A stretch of DNA of 64,000 nucleotides, from contig OX639991.1 of assembly GCA_951828585.1 (NCBI GenBank), forward strand, positions 4,384,001 to 4,448,000, given 5' to 3'. The stretch comes from Longimicrobiales bacterium. Lineage in GTDB: Bacteria; Gemmatimonadota; Gemmatimonadetes; Longimicrobiales; Gaopeijiaceae. The notes under the pieces are model-generated. The model was not told the DNA's origin. It did no database searches and saw nothing but the letters and a program-made list of their open reading frames with translations. Of the stretch, positions 55,775-64,000 are shown piece after piece; position 1 is the stretch's first letter; each line of letters starts with the position of its first letter. The position numbers and the translations under genes are program-made.

Positions 55775-57313
55775 CTACTGCGACACCGGCCTCGACCCGC
55801 CCGCCGTCCGCAGGATGAACCGGTCGAGCACCTCCTTCCACTGCGGCAGCAGCGACTGCTCGACGTACATCATGTGTCCGGCGGCGAAGTCGGCGCGTTC
55901 GATGTTGTCGCGCAGTTCGGGGGCCAGTCCCATGCGATCCATCGTCCAGACGGCGGCGAAGTAGGGGGTTGCGAGGTCGTAGATGCCGTTGATGAGGAGG
56001 ACCTCGAGGCTCGGGTTGCGCTTCATGGCGGTGGCCAGGTCGGGGGCGACGTTGGGTGTGCCGCCGCCGCGGACGAAGGAGCCGCCGCCGCCGAGACGGC
56101 CCCAGTTCCAGTCGCGGGTGCCACCGCTTGGGACGTACTCGCGATCGCCGTCGTAGCCGAGTTCGTCGCGGAGGTAGCTGTTGAAGGCGGAGGTGTAGGC
56201 GGAGCTGATCGCGGTGGATTGGGGGTCGTGGGAGGGACGGGCGCCGAGGATGTCGCCCGCGGGGCCGGTGAAGCGGGAGTCGAGGCGGCCGACGATGGTG
56301 CCGTGGTCGCGAAGCAGTTCGGCCTCGAAGGCGGGGGCGGTGACGCGCAGATCGGACTTGTCGATGAAGTCGTGGCTGAGCCCGGTGTAGCGGTGCATTT
56401 GGTCGATGACGCGGGTGCGGGTGTCGGGGTCGAGGGTGCCGCCCGCGAGCAGAGCGGTGGCGTACTCGGTGAGCGACCACTCCTCCACTTCGGCCATGAA
56501 GGCCTCGAGGTCGGGGGGATTCGGGCCCGGCAGTGCGTCGAGGTAGCGGGCGGTGATGGCGTAGGAGGGGAGATTGACGATGTAGGGGAGGTCGTCGCCG
56601 GGCGCGAACTGGATGGTGTTGAACTGGAGCACGGCCGACACCAGGACGATGCCGTTGAGGTCGATGTTGGCGCCCTGGAGGTGGCGGGCGAGGACCGCCG
56701 CGCGGGTCGTTCCGTAGCTCTCGCCGAGGAGGTAGCGCGGGGAGTTCCAGCGGTCGTGTTCGCTCAGGAAGCGGCGGATGAACTGCGTCAGCGAGCGCGC
56801 GTCCTCGTCGATGCCCCAATAGTCGGAGCCGGGGGTGTCGCCGATGGTGTGGCTGAACCCGGTCCCGATGGGGTCCACCATGACGATGTCGGCGATGTCG
56901 AGAATGGTGTGGGCGTTGTCCTCGAGTGGGTACGGAGGGGCGCCCTGCGGGCCCACTTCGGGGGTGACCACCCGGCGCGGGCCCATGATCCCCATGTGCA
57001 GCCAGAAGGATGCCGAACCCGGGCCTCCGTTGAAGGCGAAGACGAGGGGGCGGTCGCGCGACGGGGCGCCGTTGGTGCGGAAGTAGGCGGTGTACCAGAG
57101 TTGGGCGGCAGGGTCGCCGTCGTCGTTGTTGAGGGTGATGCCGGAGACGGTGGCGTTGTAGTGGACCGGCTCGTCGCCGATGGTGATGGAGTGGCTGGTC
57201 TCCCAGCGCGGCGGGACGGAATTCGGGGCGGGGTCCTGGGCCCGGGCGGGAGCAGTCGCGAGCGACGCCGAGGCGAGCGCGATCAGGAAAGCCGGGGAGC
57301 GGCATGTCTTCAC
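55775..57313 (-). CDS. Exported S10 serine carboxypeptidase
   Basis: A 512-residue exported enzyme (signal about 1-25, ending APARAQ). Oxyanion motif NGGPGS (95-100). Catalytic Ser199 in GESYGTT. The acid lies in NGIYDLATPY and the His in AADFAAGHMMYVEQSL. It removes single C-terminal residues from peptides, often at acidic pH. It complements the DPP-IV and S9 enzymes nearby that work from the N-terminus or internally. The start is fixed by a clean signal peptide. Confidence 0.93.
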   Translation of the reverse strand: MKTCRSPAFLIALASASLATAPARAQDPAPNSVPPRWETSHSITIGDEPVHYNATVSGITLNNDDGDPAAQLWYTAYFRTNGAPSRDRPLVFAFNGGPGSASFWLHMGIMGPRRVVTPEVGPQGAPPYPLEDNAHTILDIADIVMVDPIGTGFSHTIGDTPGSDYWGIDEDARSLTQFIRRFLSEHDRWNSPRYLLGESYGTTRAAVLARHLQGANIDLNGIVLVSAVLQFNTIQFAPGDDLPYIVNLPSYAITARYLDALPGPNPPDLEAFMAEVEEWSLTEYATALLAGGTLDPDTRTRVIDQMHRYTGLSHDFIDKSDLRVTAPAFEAELLRDHGTIVGRLDSRFTGPAGDILGARPSHDPQSTAISSAYTSAFNSYLRDELGYDGDREYVPSGGTRDWNWGRLGGGGSFVRGGGTPNVAPDLATAMKRNPSLEVLLINGIYDLATPYFAAVWTMDRMGLAPELRDNIERADFAAGHMMYVEQSLLPQWKEVLDRFILRTAGGSRPVSQ

Positions 57314-57430
57314 TCGGTTACCTCCGGGGGGAATCTGTCGTAGTGGGTCGATTGCAAGGAAAGCGGAATGCGCGCCGCGGGCAAGGCTGGTGCGGCCCCT
57401 GCGGGATCGAGCGGGTGATGGACAAGTCGA

Positions 57431-57832
57431 TCAGCCGTCCCGGTCCGGGCGCGCGCGCCGAATGTCCCGCACATTCAGCACCACCGAGACCACCAATGCG
57501 CCCAGCGCCGCACCGATCACCAGCGCATCGACCACCGCTGCGCTCCAGGCAACACCCGTCATCCGGTCCAGGTAGTACTTCATGCACGATGCCGGCAGGT
57601 GGGTCTCCCCCAGCGCCCGCTTCACCTGCCAGTGCCAGTCGGTCAGGGGGCAGTATCCCCACCCATAGACCACCCCGAGACCGAACCAGGAGAGCAGGGT
57701 GGCCGAAATCGTGATCAGGTGTAGCCGCCGCGTCTTGCGCCACGCCCAGCCGAGCGTGTTGAATCCGACCAGCAGCGTGTGAAAGGCGACGAGAAGCGCG
57801 TCGAGGATGAGGTACAGCGTCTGGCCGGACAC
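57431..57832 (-). CDS. DUF2784 family membrane protein
   Basis: A 133-residue protein with four membrane helices: LYLILDALLVAFHTLLVGFNTL, LHLITISATLLSWFGLGVVYG, a short segment before the tail, and VVDALVIGAALGALVVSVVL. The segment WGYCPLTDWHW is the family signature, probably with Cys facing the periplasm. Function unknown. I chose the GTG at 57832 since it opens the first helix; the upstream in-frame sequence is not protein-like. It is divergent from the amidohydrolase gene across about 230 bases in which I see no further gene. Confidence 0.8.
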   Translation of the reverse strand: MSGQTLYLILDALLVAFHTLLVGFNTLGWAWRKTRRLHLITISATLLSWFGLGVVYGWGYCPLTDWHWQVKRALGETHLPASCMKYYLDRMTGVAWSAAVVDALVIGAALGALVVSVVLNVRDIRRARPDRDG

Positions 57833-58059
57833 GGCGTGGAAAGTCCCACCCGGCCATGCCGCCGGCAAGGAGTCGCTCCGCGCACACAACCCTGACGTTA
57901 CGTGAGGGTTTGTGCGCCGGGCGGATCGACCTTCGCAGGTAGCCGCGCGGCCCCCCGCAGCCGCATATTGCCTCCGTGACGCGCCATCGCCAGACACCTT
58001 TCCAGGCACTTCCCTGGCGGACCGCCAGCCAACCACGGAGCCAAGGAGTTACAACCACG

Positions 58060-61000
58060 ATGCGGACTCTCGTCTTCGCCGCCGCCCTGCTGACGCCCGC
58101 CGGAGCCTTCGCCCAGGATTCGGAAGAGGACCCGAAGTCCCCCCTCCCCCTTTCCCCCGACCGCACCCTCGCGATCGACATGACGGTCGGCTCGTGGATC
58201 TCGCTGGACGTCAGCCCCGACGGCCGGACCATCGTCTTCGACCACCTGGGCAACCTGTTCACCGTCCCCATCGCCGGCGGCGACGCCACCCAGCTCACCT
58301 CCGGCATGGCCTTCGACGCGCAGCCGCGCTTCTCGCCCGACGGCACCCGCATCGTCTTCACCTCGGACAGGAGCGGCGGCCAGAACGTCTGGATCATGTC
58401 GCTCGACGGCACGGACACCGTCCAGGTCACCAAAGGCGCCAGCAACCGTACCGAGTCGCCCGACTGGTCCCCCGACGGCGACTACATCGTCGCTTCCAAG
58501 GGCGGTTTCCGCGGCGGCGGCCTCCCCAAGCTCTCCCTCTACCACGTGGACGGCGGTTCCGGCGTACAACTGATCGGCGAACCCGACAACCTGAAGACCC
58601 TCGGCGCCGCCTTCGACCCCAGCGGCCGCTCCATCTGGTACGCCCGGCGCAACAGCGACTGGACCTACAACGCCCAGTTCCCCCAGTACCAGCTCGCCGT
58701 CTACGACCGCGACACCGGCGAAAACTACACCCGCACCTCGCGTTACGGCTCCGGCGTCCGCCCCACCCTCTCGCCCGATGGACGCTGGCTCGTCTACGGC
58801 ACCCGCCACGATTTCCACACGGGCCTCCGCATCCGCGACCTCGAGTCCGGCGACGAGCGCTGGCTCGCCTACCCCGTCCAGCACGACGACCAGGAGTCGC
58901 GCGCCACCCTCGATGTGCTTCCGGGCATGTCCTTCACCCCCGATTCGCGCCACCTGGTGGCCAGCTACGGCGGGAAGATCTGGAAGCTGGACATCGTCGA
59001 CGGCGGCGCCGAGGAGATCCCCTTCCGGGTGCAGTACGATCTCGAACTCGGCCCCCTGGTCGAATTCGACTACCCCATCGAGGACACCCCGACCTTCACC
59101 GTCCGCCAGATCCGCGACGCGGTCCCCTCGCCCGACGGTTCGCGCATCGCCTTCACCGCGCTCGACCGGCTGTGGGTGGCGAACGCCGACGGCACCGAAC
59201 CGCGCCGCCTGACGGACGCCGAGCACTCCGAGCACTATCCGGCGTGGTCGCCCGGCGGCGACCGGATCGCCTACGCCACCTGGGACGGCGAGGCGGGTCA
59301 TCTCTACAAGGTTCGCGCGGATGGCAGCGGGTCGCCCGTGCGGCTGACCGAGCGCGGCGCGGTCTACATCACCCCGGCGTGGTCCCCGGCGGGTGACAGG
59401 ATCGTCGCGCTCCGCAGCTACGCGCGCGACTTCCAGGAATCGGCCGGCGGGTTCGGCTCGGGCGCGCCCCAACCGGGCGAGATCGTGTGGGTGGCCGACG
59501 GGGACGGTCCCGGCGCGGCCACGCTGATTGCGCCGGTGGCGGGCCGCCGAGGTCCCCATTTCGCGGAGGACGCGGGGGCCAGCGGCCCGATCGCCGACCG
59601 CATCTACATGCAGCGAAGCGACATGCTCGTCTCGATTCGTTGGGACGGCACCGACGAGCGCGAACACGTGCGCATCCGCGGCCGCACCCCACCCGGGAGC
59701 CAGGCCGCGCTCACGCCGTCCGTCCTGCGCATGGCCCCCCGGGGCGACCTGGTCATGGCGCTCATCCAGCAGCAGGTGTACACCGCCACCGTGCCTATGG
59801 TGGGCGGCGAGGCCCCGCTCATCAACGTGGGCAATCCCGGCGGCGCCCAGATGCCGGCGCGGCAGCTCACGGACATGGGCGGCGAGTTCCCCGCGTGGGC
59901 CGCGAACGGGCGCGCCGTGCACTGGTCGCTGGGTCGCGCCTTCTTCACCTACGACCTGGACGCGGCGGAGGCCTTCGAGGAGGCGGCGGAGGCGGAGGCG
60001 GAGGCCGAGGAAGAATCAGAGGAGTCCGACGAAGAAGAGGACGAACCCGAATACCAGCCCGCCGAAGTCCGGATCGACATCCAGGCCACCCGCGACATCC
60101 CGGGCGGAACCGCCCTGCTGCGCGGCGCACGGGTCATAACCATCGCCGACGCCGGGACAATCGACCGCGCGGACATCCTGATCCGCGACAACCGTATCGC
60201 CGCCGTCGGCCCCTCCGGCTCCCTCGATGTCCCCGCCGACGCCCGCGTCTTCGATCTAGCGGGCAAGACCATCGTTCCAGGCTTCGTCGACACCCACGCC
60301 CACATGCGCCCCGCCAACAATCTCCACCGCTCCGACGTGTGGCCCTATCTGGCCAACCTGGCCTACGGCGTTACCACCACCCGCGACCCCCAGACCGGCA
60401 CCACCGACGTCCTCAGCTACGCCGACCGCGTTCGCACCGGTGAACTCGTCGGTCCGCGCGTCTACTCGACCGGCCCCGGCGTCTTCTGGCAGCACATGAT
60501 CGGCTCGGAGGACGAGGCGCGCGACATCCTGTCCAGGTATTCCGAGTACTTCGACACCAAGACGATCAAGATGTACGTCGCGGGGAACCGCCAGCAGCGC
60601 CAGTGGATCATCATCGCGGCGCGCGAGCTTGGCCTGATGCCGACCACCGAGGGATCGCTCAACATCCGCCAGAACCTGAACGAGACGATCGACGGATACC
60701 CCGGTCTGGAGCACTCGATCCCGATCTACCCGGTGTACGACGACTATGTGCAGCTTTTCGTGGCCACGCAACGCGCGTACAGCCCCACCCTGCTGGTCTC
60801 CTACGGGGGACCGTGGGCCGAGAACTACTTCTTCAGCCGCGAGAACCCGCACGACGACGCCAAGCTGCGCCGTTTCGTGCCGCATTCGGTGATCGACGGG
60901 GGGACGCTGCGCCGTGCACAATGGTTCCGCGACGAAGAGCACGTCTTCGCGGACCACGCCCTGTTCGTGAAGGACCTGGTGGAGGCGGGGGGACGGGCGG

Positions 61001-61362
61001 GGGTGGGGAGCCACGGGCAGCTGCAGGGATTGGGGTACCACTGGGAGCTGTGGGCGATGGCGGCCGGTGGAATGGATGAACACGACGCCCTGCGCGTGGC
61101 CACGATCCTGGGCGCCGAGGCGATCGGGCTGGACGAGGACCTGGGCACGATCGAGGCCGGGAAGCTGGCCGACCTGGTGATCCTTGACGCCAACCCGCTG
61201 GACGACATCCGCAACACGAACCGCATTCACATGGTGATGATGAACGGGCGTCTCTACGACGCCGACACGCTGGCCGAGCAGTATCCGGGGGACCGGGAGG
61301 TGGCGTGGCTCTGGTGGTGGGACGACGAGCCGGCGGGGGTGCCGGGGGTGGGGGGAAACTGA
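58060..61362 (+). CDS. Exported TolB-propeller amidohydrolase
   Basis: A 1100-residue exported protein. It has a signal peptide (MRTLVFAAALLTPAGAFAQ), TolB-type WD40-like repeats (about 40-560; DAQPRFSPDGTRIVFTSDR, HYPAWSPGGDRIAYATWDG) and a highly acidic linker (about 630-670). A metal-dependent amidohydrolase domain follows (670-1080): metal His746 and His748 in GFVDTHAHMRP, Lys in TKTIKMYV, His in GVGSHGQLQ, and the C-terminal LGTIEAGKLADLVILDANPL. Such fusions are linked to imidopeptidase or dipeptide hydrolysis in this bacterial group. The next gene begins one base after its stop, so they form an operon. Confidence 0.9.
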   Translation: MRTLVFAAALLTPAGAFAQDSEEDPKSPLPLSPDRTLAIDMTVGSWISLDVSPDGRTIVFDHLGNLFTVPIAGGDATQLTSGMAFDAQPRFSPDGTRIVFTSDRSGGQNVWIMSLDGTDTVQVTKGASNRTESPDWSPDGDYIVASKGGFRGGGLPKLSLYHVDGGSGVQLIGEPDNLKTLGAAFDPSGRSIWYARRNSDWTYNAQFPQYQLAVYDRDTGENYTRTSRYGSGVRPTLSPDGRWLVYGTRHDFHTGLRIRDLESGDERWLAYPVQHDDQESRATLDVLPGMSFTPDSRHLVASYGGKIWKLDIVDGGAEEIPFRVQYDLELGPLVEFDYPIEDTPTFTVRQIRDAVPSPDGSRIAFTALDRLWVANADGTEPRRLTDAEHSEHYPAWSPGGDRIAYATWDGEAGHLYKVRADGSGSPVRLTERGAVYITPAWSPAGDRIVALRSYARDFQESAGGFGSGAPQPGEIVWVADGDGPGAATLIAPVAGRRGPHFAEDAGASGPIADRIYMQRSDMLVSIRWDGTDEREHVRIRGRTPPGSQAALTPSVLRMAPRGDLVMALIQQQVYTATVPMVGGEAPLINVGNPGGAQMPARQLTDMGGEFPAWAANGRAVHWSLGRAFFTYDLDAAEAFEEAAEAEAEAEEESEESDEEEDEPEYQPAEVRIDIQATRDIPGGTALLRGARVITIADAGTIDRADILIRDNRIAAVGPSGSLDVPADARVFDLAGKTIVPGFVDTHAHMRPANNLHRSDVWPYLANLAYGVTTTRDPQTGTTDVLSYADRVRTGELVGPRVYSTGPGVFWQHMIGSEDEARDILSRYSEYFDTKTIKMYVAGNRQQRQWIIIAARELGLMPTTEGSLNIRQNLNETIDGYPGLEHSIPIYPVYDDYVQLFVATQRAYSPTLLVSYGGPWAENYFFSRENPHDDAKLRRFVPHSVIDGGTLRRAQWFRDEEHVFADHALFVKDLVEAGGRAGVGSHGQLQGLGYHWELWAMAAGGMDEHDALRVATILGAEAIGLDEDLGTIEAGKLADLVILDANPLDDIRNTNRIHMVMMNGRLYDADTLAEQYPGDREVAWLWWWDDEPAGVPGVGGN

Positions 61363-61363
61363 C

Positions 61364-62758
61364 ATGTGTTACACACACTTTACACACTGGACCCGGCGCT
61401 CCTTCGTGACGGGCTCTGCCCGGGCCGCCGCCGCGTTCGCGCTCTCCCCCGCCCTGCGCGCCTTCGACCCCACCACCCCCCGTCCCCACCTCCAGATCGC
61501 CCTCGAAGCCTGGAACTGGCTCGATAGCCACCGAATCGAAACACCCTACGGCGCCACCTGGCCCGCCGACCCCACCGCCCCCGAGTCCATCGGATACACA
61601 CTATATACACATTCCCCCGGCGTCCTCCCCTTCGCCCTGGAGCTCTACCACGCCACCGGCGACCAGCAGTACCTGGACGCGGCCGCCGCCGGCGCCGACC
61701 ACCTCGCCGCCACACTGGACGCGGGCCACGCCTCGGGTCTCTACACGGGCCTGGCCGGCATCGCCTACGTGCTGGCCGAGACCTGGCGCGCGACCGGGCG
61801 GGACGAGTACCGCGCGGATGCCGTCCACGCCACCCGGGTCCTGGAGGAGGACGCGAGCACGGTGGGCGGCGGGATTGCCTGGTCGCTGGGATCGGGTGAG
61901 GAAAGCAGGGAGTCCAACGACATCATCAACGGGACCTCCGGGACGGGGCTGGGGTTGCTCTACCTGCACCGGGTGCTCGGCGAGGAGGGCGCTCTGGACG
62001 CGGCCGAGGCGGCGGGCGCGCGCCTCCTTGAAGTCGCGATCGAGGCCGACGCAGGGCTGCGCTGGGACATGTGGCCCGGCTACCCCCGCGAGATGCCCAA
62101 CTTCTCCCACGGCACCGCCGGCATCGCGTACTTCCTGGCCACGCTGCACCGGACCACCGGAGAGGACGACTTCCTCCAGGCCGCGCTGGCCGGCGCCCGC
62201 TACCTGATTTCCCAGGCCACCCTGGACGCCAACGCCACCGCCCCCGGCTACCGCGTCTTCCACTCCCGCCCCGGCGGCGAGAACCTCTACTACCTGTCCT
62301 GGTGCCACGGCCCCGTCGGAACCAACCGCCTCTTCCACCAACTCGCCGAGATCACCGGCGACGACGAATGGCGTGATTGGGTCGCGCGCGGCACCCGCGG
62401 GGTCATGTCCACGGGGATCCCCGAACAGCGCACCCCTGGTTTCTGGGACAACATCAGCCAGTGCTGCGGGACCGCCGGCGCGGCCGAGCACTTCCTGACC
62501 CTCTACCGGACCACCGGCAACGATGACTACCGCGCCTTCGTCGACCGGCTCAACGCGGATCTGGTCGGGCGCGCCACCGCCGAGGGCGACGGCCGCAAGT
62601 GGACCCAGGCCGAGCACCGCGTGCAGCCCGAGCTGCTCGTCGCGCAGACCGGTCACATGCAGGGGGCCGCCGGCGTCGGGAAGTACTTCCTGCACATGGA
62701 CGCCATGGAGGAGCGGGGCGAGGGGCCGCGGGTGGTGCTTCCGGACGATCCGTGGTGA
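61364..62758 (+). CDS. Tat-exported LanC-like protein with CCG zinc motif
   Basis: A 464-residue (alpha/alpha)6 toroid protein. The N-terminus has a twin-arginine signal: WTRRSFVTG, then ARAAAAFALSPAL. LanC repeats follow: LYTGLAGIAYVLAE, NGTSGTGLGLLYLH, and NFSHGTAGIAYFLA (His249 is at the active-site position). Zinc ligands lie in SWCHGPVG (Cys314) and SQCCGTAG (Cys367, Cys368). LanC/LANCL usually have CHG at the second site; CCG is as in the ProcM-like cyclases. LanC enzymes add Cys thiols to dehydroamino acids. No lantibiotic precursor or dehydratase is near, so the substrate is open. The ATG follows the upstream stop by one base. Confidence 0.8.
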   Translation: MCYTHFTHWTRRSFVTGSARAAAAFALSPALRAFDPTTPRPHLQIALEAWNWLDSHRIETPYGATWPADPTAPESIGYTLYTHSPGVLPFALELYHATGDQQYLDAAAAGADHLAATLDAGHASGLYTGLAGIAYVLAETWRATGRDEYRADAVHATRVLEEDASTVGGGIAWSLGSGEESRESNDIINGTSGTGLGLLYLHRVLGEEGALDAAEAAGARLLEVAIEADAGLRWDMWPGYPREMPNFSHGTAGIAYFLATLHRTTGEDDFLQAALAGARYLISQATLDANATAPGYRVFHSRPGGENLYYLSWCHGPVGTNRLFHQLAEITGDDEWRDWVARGTRGVMSTGIPEQRTPGFWDNISQCCGTAGAAEHFLTLYRTTGNDDYRAFVDRLNADLVGRATAEGDGRKWTQAEHRVQPELLVAQTGHMQGAAGVGKYFLHMDAMEERGEGPRVVLPDDPW

Positions 62759-62769
62759 CCCATAGCACC

Positions 62770-64000
62770 ATGCATCCCAACTCAAGCCGGGAACGCTCCC
62801 GCATCCTCGAACTGGAGAAGATGGCGCGGGCGCTCGACCCCGATGCGACCGAGCGCGACCGGCTCATGCGGGCGGCCCACGGCTACGCCCAACGCCTTCT
62901 GACCGAGCTTCCCGAGAGGCCGGCCTACAACCACGACAAGTCCGCGGCGGCGGAACTCCGGCAGCCACAGGCGGACGACGGGCCCCAGCCCATCGGCCAG
63001 CTGATCGAGCGGTTCGACGAGTCCGTCGTCAGGCCCGGCCTGCTTCCCTCCCACGCGGGTCACCTGGCATACATCCCGGGCGGCGGGCTCTACGCCTCGT
63101 CGCTCGCCGACTACCTGGCCGCGGTGACCAACGAGTACGCCGGCGTCCGCTTCGTGGGACCGGGATCCGTCGAGATGGAGGACCTGGTTCTCGACTGGAT
63201 GGCGGGCGTCGTCGGATTCCCCGCGAGCGCCGACGGGAACCTCGCCTCGGGCGGATCCATCGCCAGCCTGACCGCGATCGTCGCGGCACGCGAAGCGGCG
63301 GGGCTGCGGGCCCGCGACTTCGATCGCGCCGTGGTGTACGCCACCCCCCACATCCACCAGTGCCTGCCCAAGGCGATCCGGGTGGCGGGCATGGGCGAAA
63401 CCGCGCGCCGGGACATCGCCGTCGACGAGAACCTCCGCCTGTGCCCACGGTCGCTCTCCGAACTGGTCGCCGCGGATCGGGCCCAGGGGCTGCTGCCCTG
63501 GCTGGTTCTCGGCTCGGCGGGCACCGCGGACACCGGCGCGATCGATCCGCTCGACCGCATCGCCGACATCGCCGAGCGCGAACGGCTCTGGTTCCACGTC
63601 GACGCCGCGTACGGGGGCTTCTTCACGCTGCTCCCCGAATTCCGGCCCGCGCTCGCCGGCATGGAGCGGGCGGATTCCATCGTCCTCGACCCGCACAAGA
63701 GCATGTTCCTGCCGTACGGCACCGGGGCCGTCCTCGTCCGCAACCGCGACGCGCTCCAGGATGCGCACGCCTACTACGCCAGCTACCTGCAGGACACGGT
63801 CGAGTCCGAGGGCGGAGGCCGGTCCCCCGCCGCGGTGTCGCCGGAGTTGACCAAGCACTTCCGCGCGCTGCGGGTCTGGCTGCCGCTGCTCCTGCACGGC
63901 GAGGAGCCGTTTCGCGCGTGCTTGCGCGAGAAGCTCGAACTTGCGCGGTACTTCCACCGCGAGATCGGCAAGCTGGGGTTCGAGGTGGGGCCCGAACCGG
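62770..64000 (+). CDS. PLP-dependent group II amino acid decarboxylase (cut by window end)
   Basis: The visible 410 residues match aromatic-L-amino-acid/glutamate decarboxylase-type enzymes. GHLAYIPGGGLYASSLADYLAAVTN is the substrate-side loop. ASGGSIASLTAI binds phosphate, HVDAAYGGFF carries the ring-binding Asp, and the Schiff-base Lys310 is in VLDPHKSMFLPYG. It should release CO2 from an amino acid to give an amine; specificity is not readable. A GTG at 62755 overlapping the LanC-like stop (GTGA) is an alternative start and would couple the genes. The C-terminal end lies beyond the window. Confidence 0.9.
   Translation, partial: MHPNSSRERSRILELEKMARALDPDATERDRLMRAAHGYAQRLLTELPERPAYNHDKSAAAELRQPQADDGPQPIGQLIERFDESVVRPGLLPSHAGHLAYIPGGGLYASSLADYLAAVTNEYAGVRFVGPGSVEMEDLVLDWMAGVVGFPASADGNLASGGSIASLTAIVAAREAAGLRARDFDRAVVYATPHIHQCLPKAIRVAGMGETARRDIAVDENLRLCPRSLSELVAADRAQGLLPWLVLGSAGTADTGAIDPLDRIADIAERERLWFHVDAAYGGFFTLLPEFRPALAGMERADSIVLDPHKSMFLPYGTGAVLVRNRDALQDAHAYYASYLQDTVESEGGGRSPAAVSPELTKHFRALRVWLPLLLHGEEPFRACLREKLELARYFHREIGKLGFEVGPEP

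Noticed and set aside
54906-57305. A 799-codon frame suggesting a large protein fused to the BtuF-like domain
   Set aside because: The part opposite 55746-57305 is a wrong-frame reading of the S10 peptidase gene. Only the C-terminal 279 residues are real.
1-64000. tRNA, rRNA, CRISPR or complete insertion sequence
   Set aside because: No tRNA-like T-loop sequences in gaps, no regular spaced repeats and no transposase genes were seen.

Overview
This is a GC-rich bacterial chromosome segment. Its gene set points to the Gemmatimonadota or a close relative in the FCB group. The markers are a SusC/SusD pair, a SprA-like giant outer-membrane protein, a GWxTD protein, choice-of-anchor-B propeller proteins and many exported S9/S10 peptidases beside a full type IV pilus set. 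This assignment is inferred from gene content only. I saw no rRNA, tRNA, CRISPR array, prophage or intact insertion sequence, and no stretch over 300 bases lacks a gene.

Region 1 (1-7423, all minus strand) is a type IV pilus operon read right to left: major pilin pilA, minor prepilins (FimT-, PilV-, PilW- and PilX-like), then pilM-N-O-P and the secretin pilQ, which runs off the left edge. Upstream of pilA is a broken fragment of a multi-membrane TPR protein. Region 2 (7.5-13.3 kb) holds a glycosyltransferase, an M15-like LysM peptidase, a MarC protein, superoxide dismutase, DNA polymerase IV and a propeller lipoprotein. Region 3 (13.4-18.1 kb) has an AGCS symporter and a tight comEA-pilT-pilC operon, which ties pilus retraction to DNA uptake.

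Region 4 (18.3-30.2 kb) begins with the 2015-residue SprA homologue, divergent from lptF-lptG (LPS export). It continues with a DapF-family protein lacking both catalytic cysteines, an SLC13-type permease and a small holin-like membrane protein. Region 5 (30.3-37.9 kb) has a lipoprotein hydrolase, two tandem choice-of-anchor-B paralogues (one with an apparent signal-peptide frameshift), a trans-sulfuration enzyme and a Phd/PIN toxin-antitoxin pair.

Region 6 (38-64 kb) looks like a peptide-scavenging island. It contains a DPP-IV, a GWxTD protein, a SusCD pair, a kinase-M23-aminotransferase triple fusion, a second S9 peptidase, a BtuF-like binding protein, an S10 carboxypeptidase and a TolB-amidohydrolase. 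The amidohydrolase runs directly into a Tat-exported LanC-like protein and a PLP decarboxylase cut by the right edge.

The most unusual signals are: the exported LanC-like protein with a CCG zinc motif; the triple fusion, which changes codon-ending bias at its internal domain border; a shared low-GC regulatory-looking element before pilQ and the propeller lipoprotein, with nested palindromes in one copy; and a small inverted-repeat element seen in two places.
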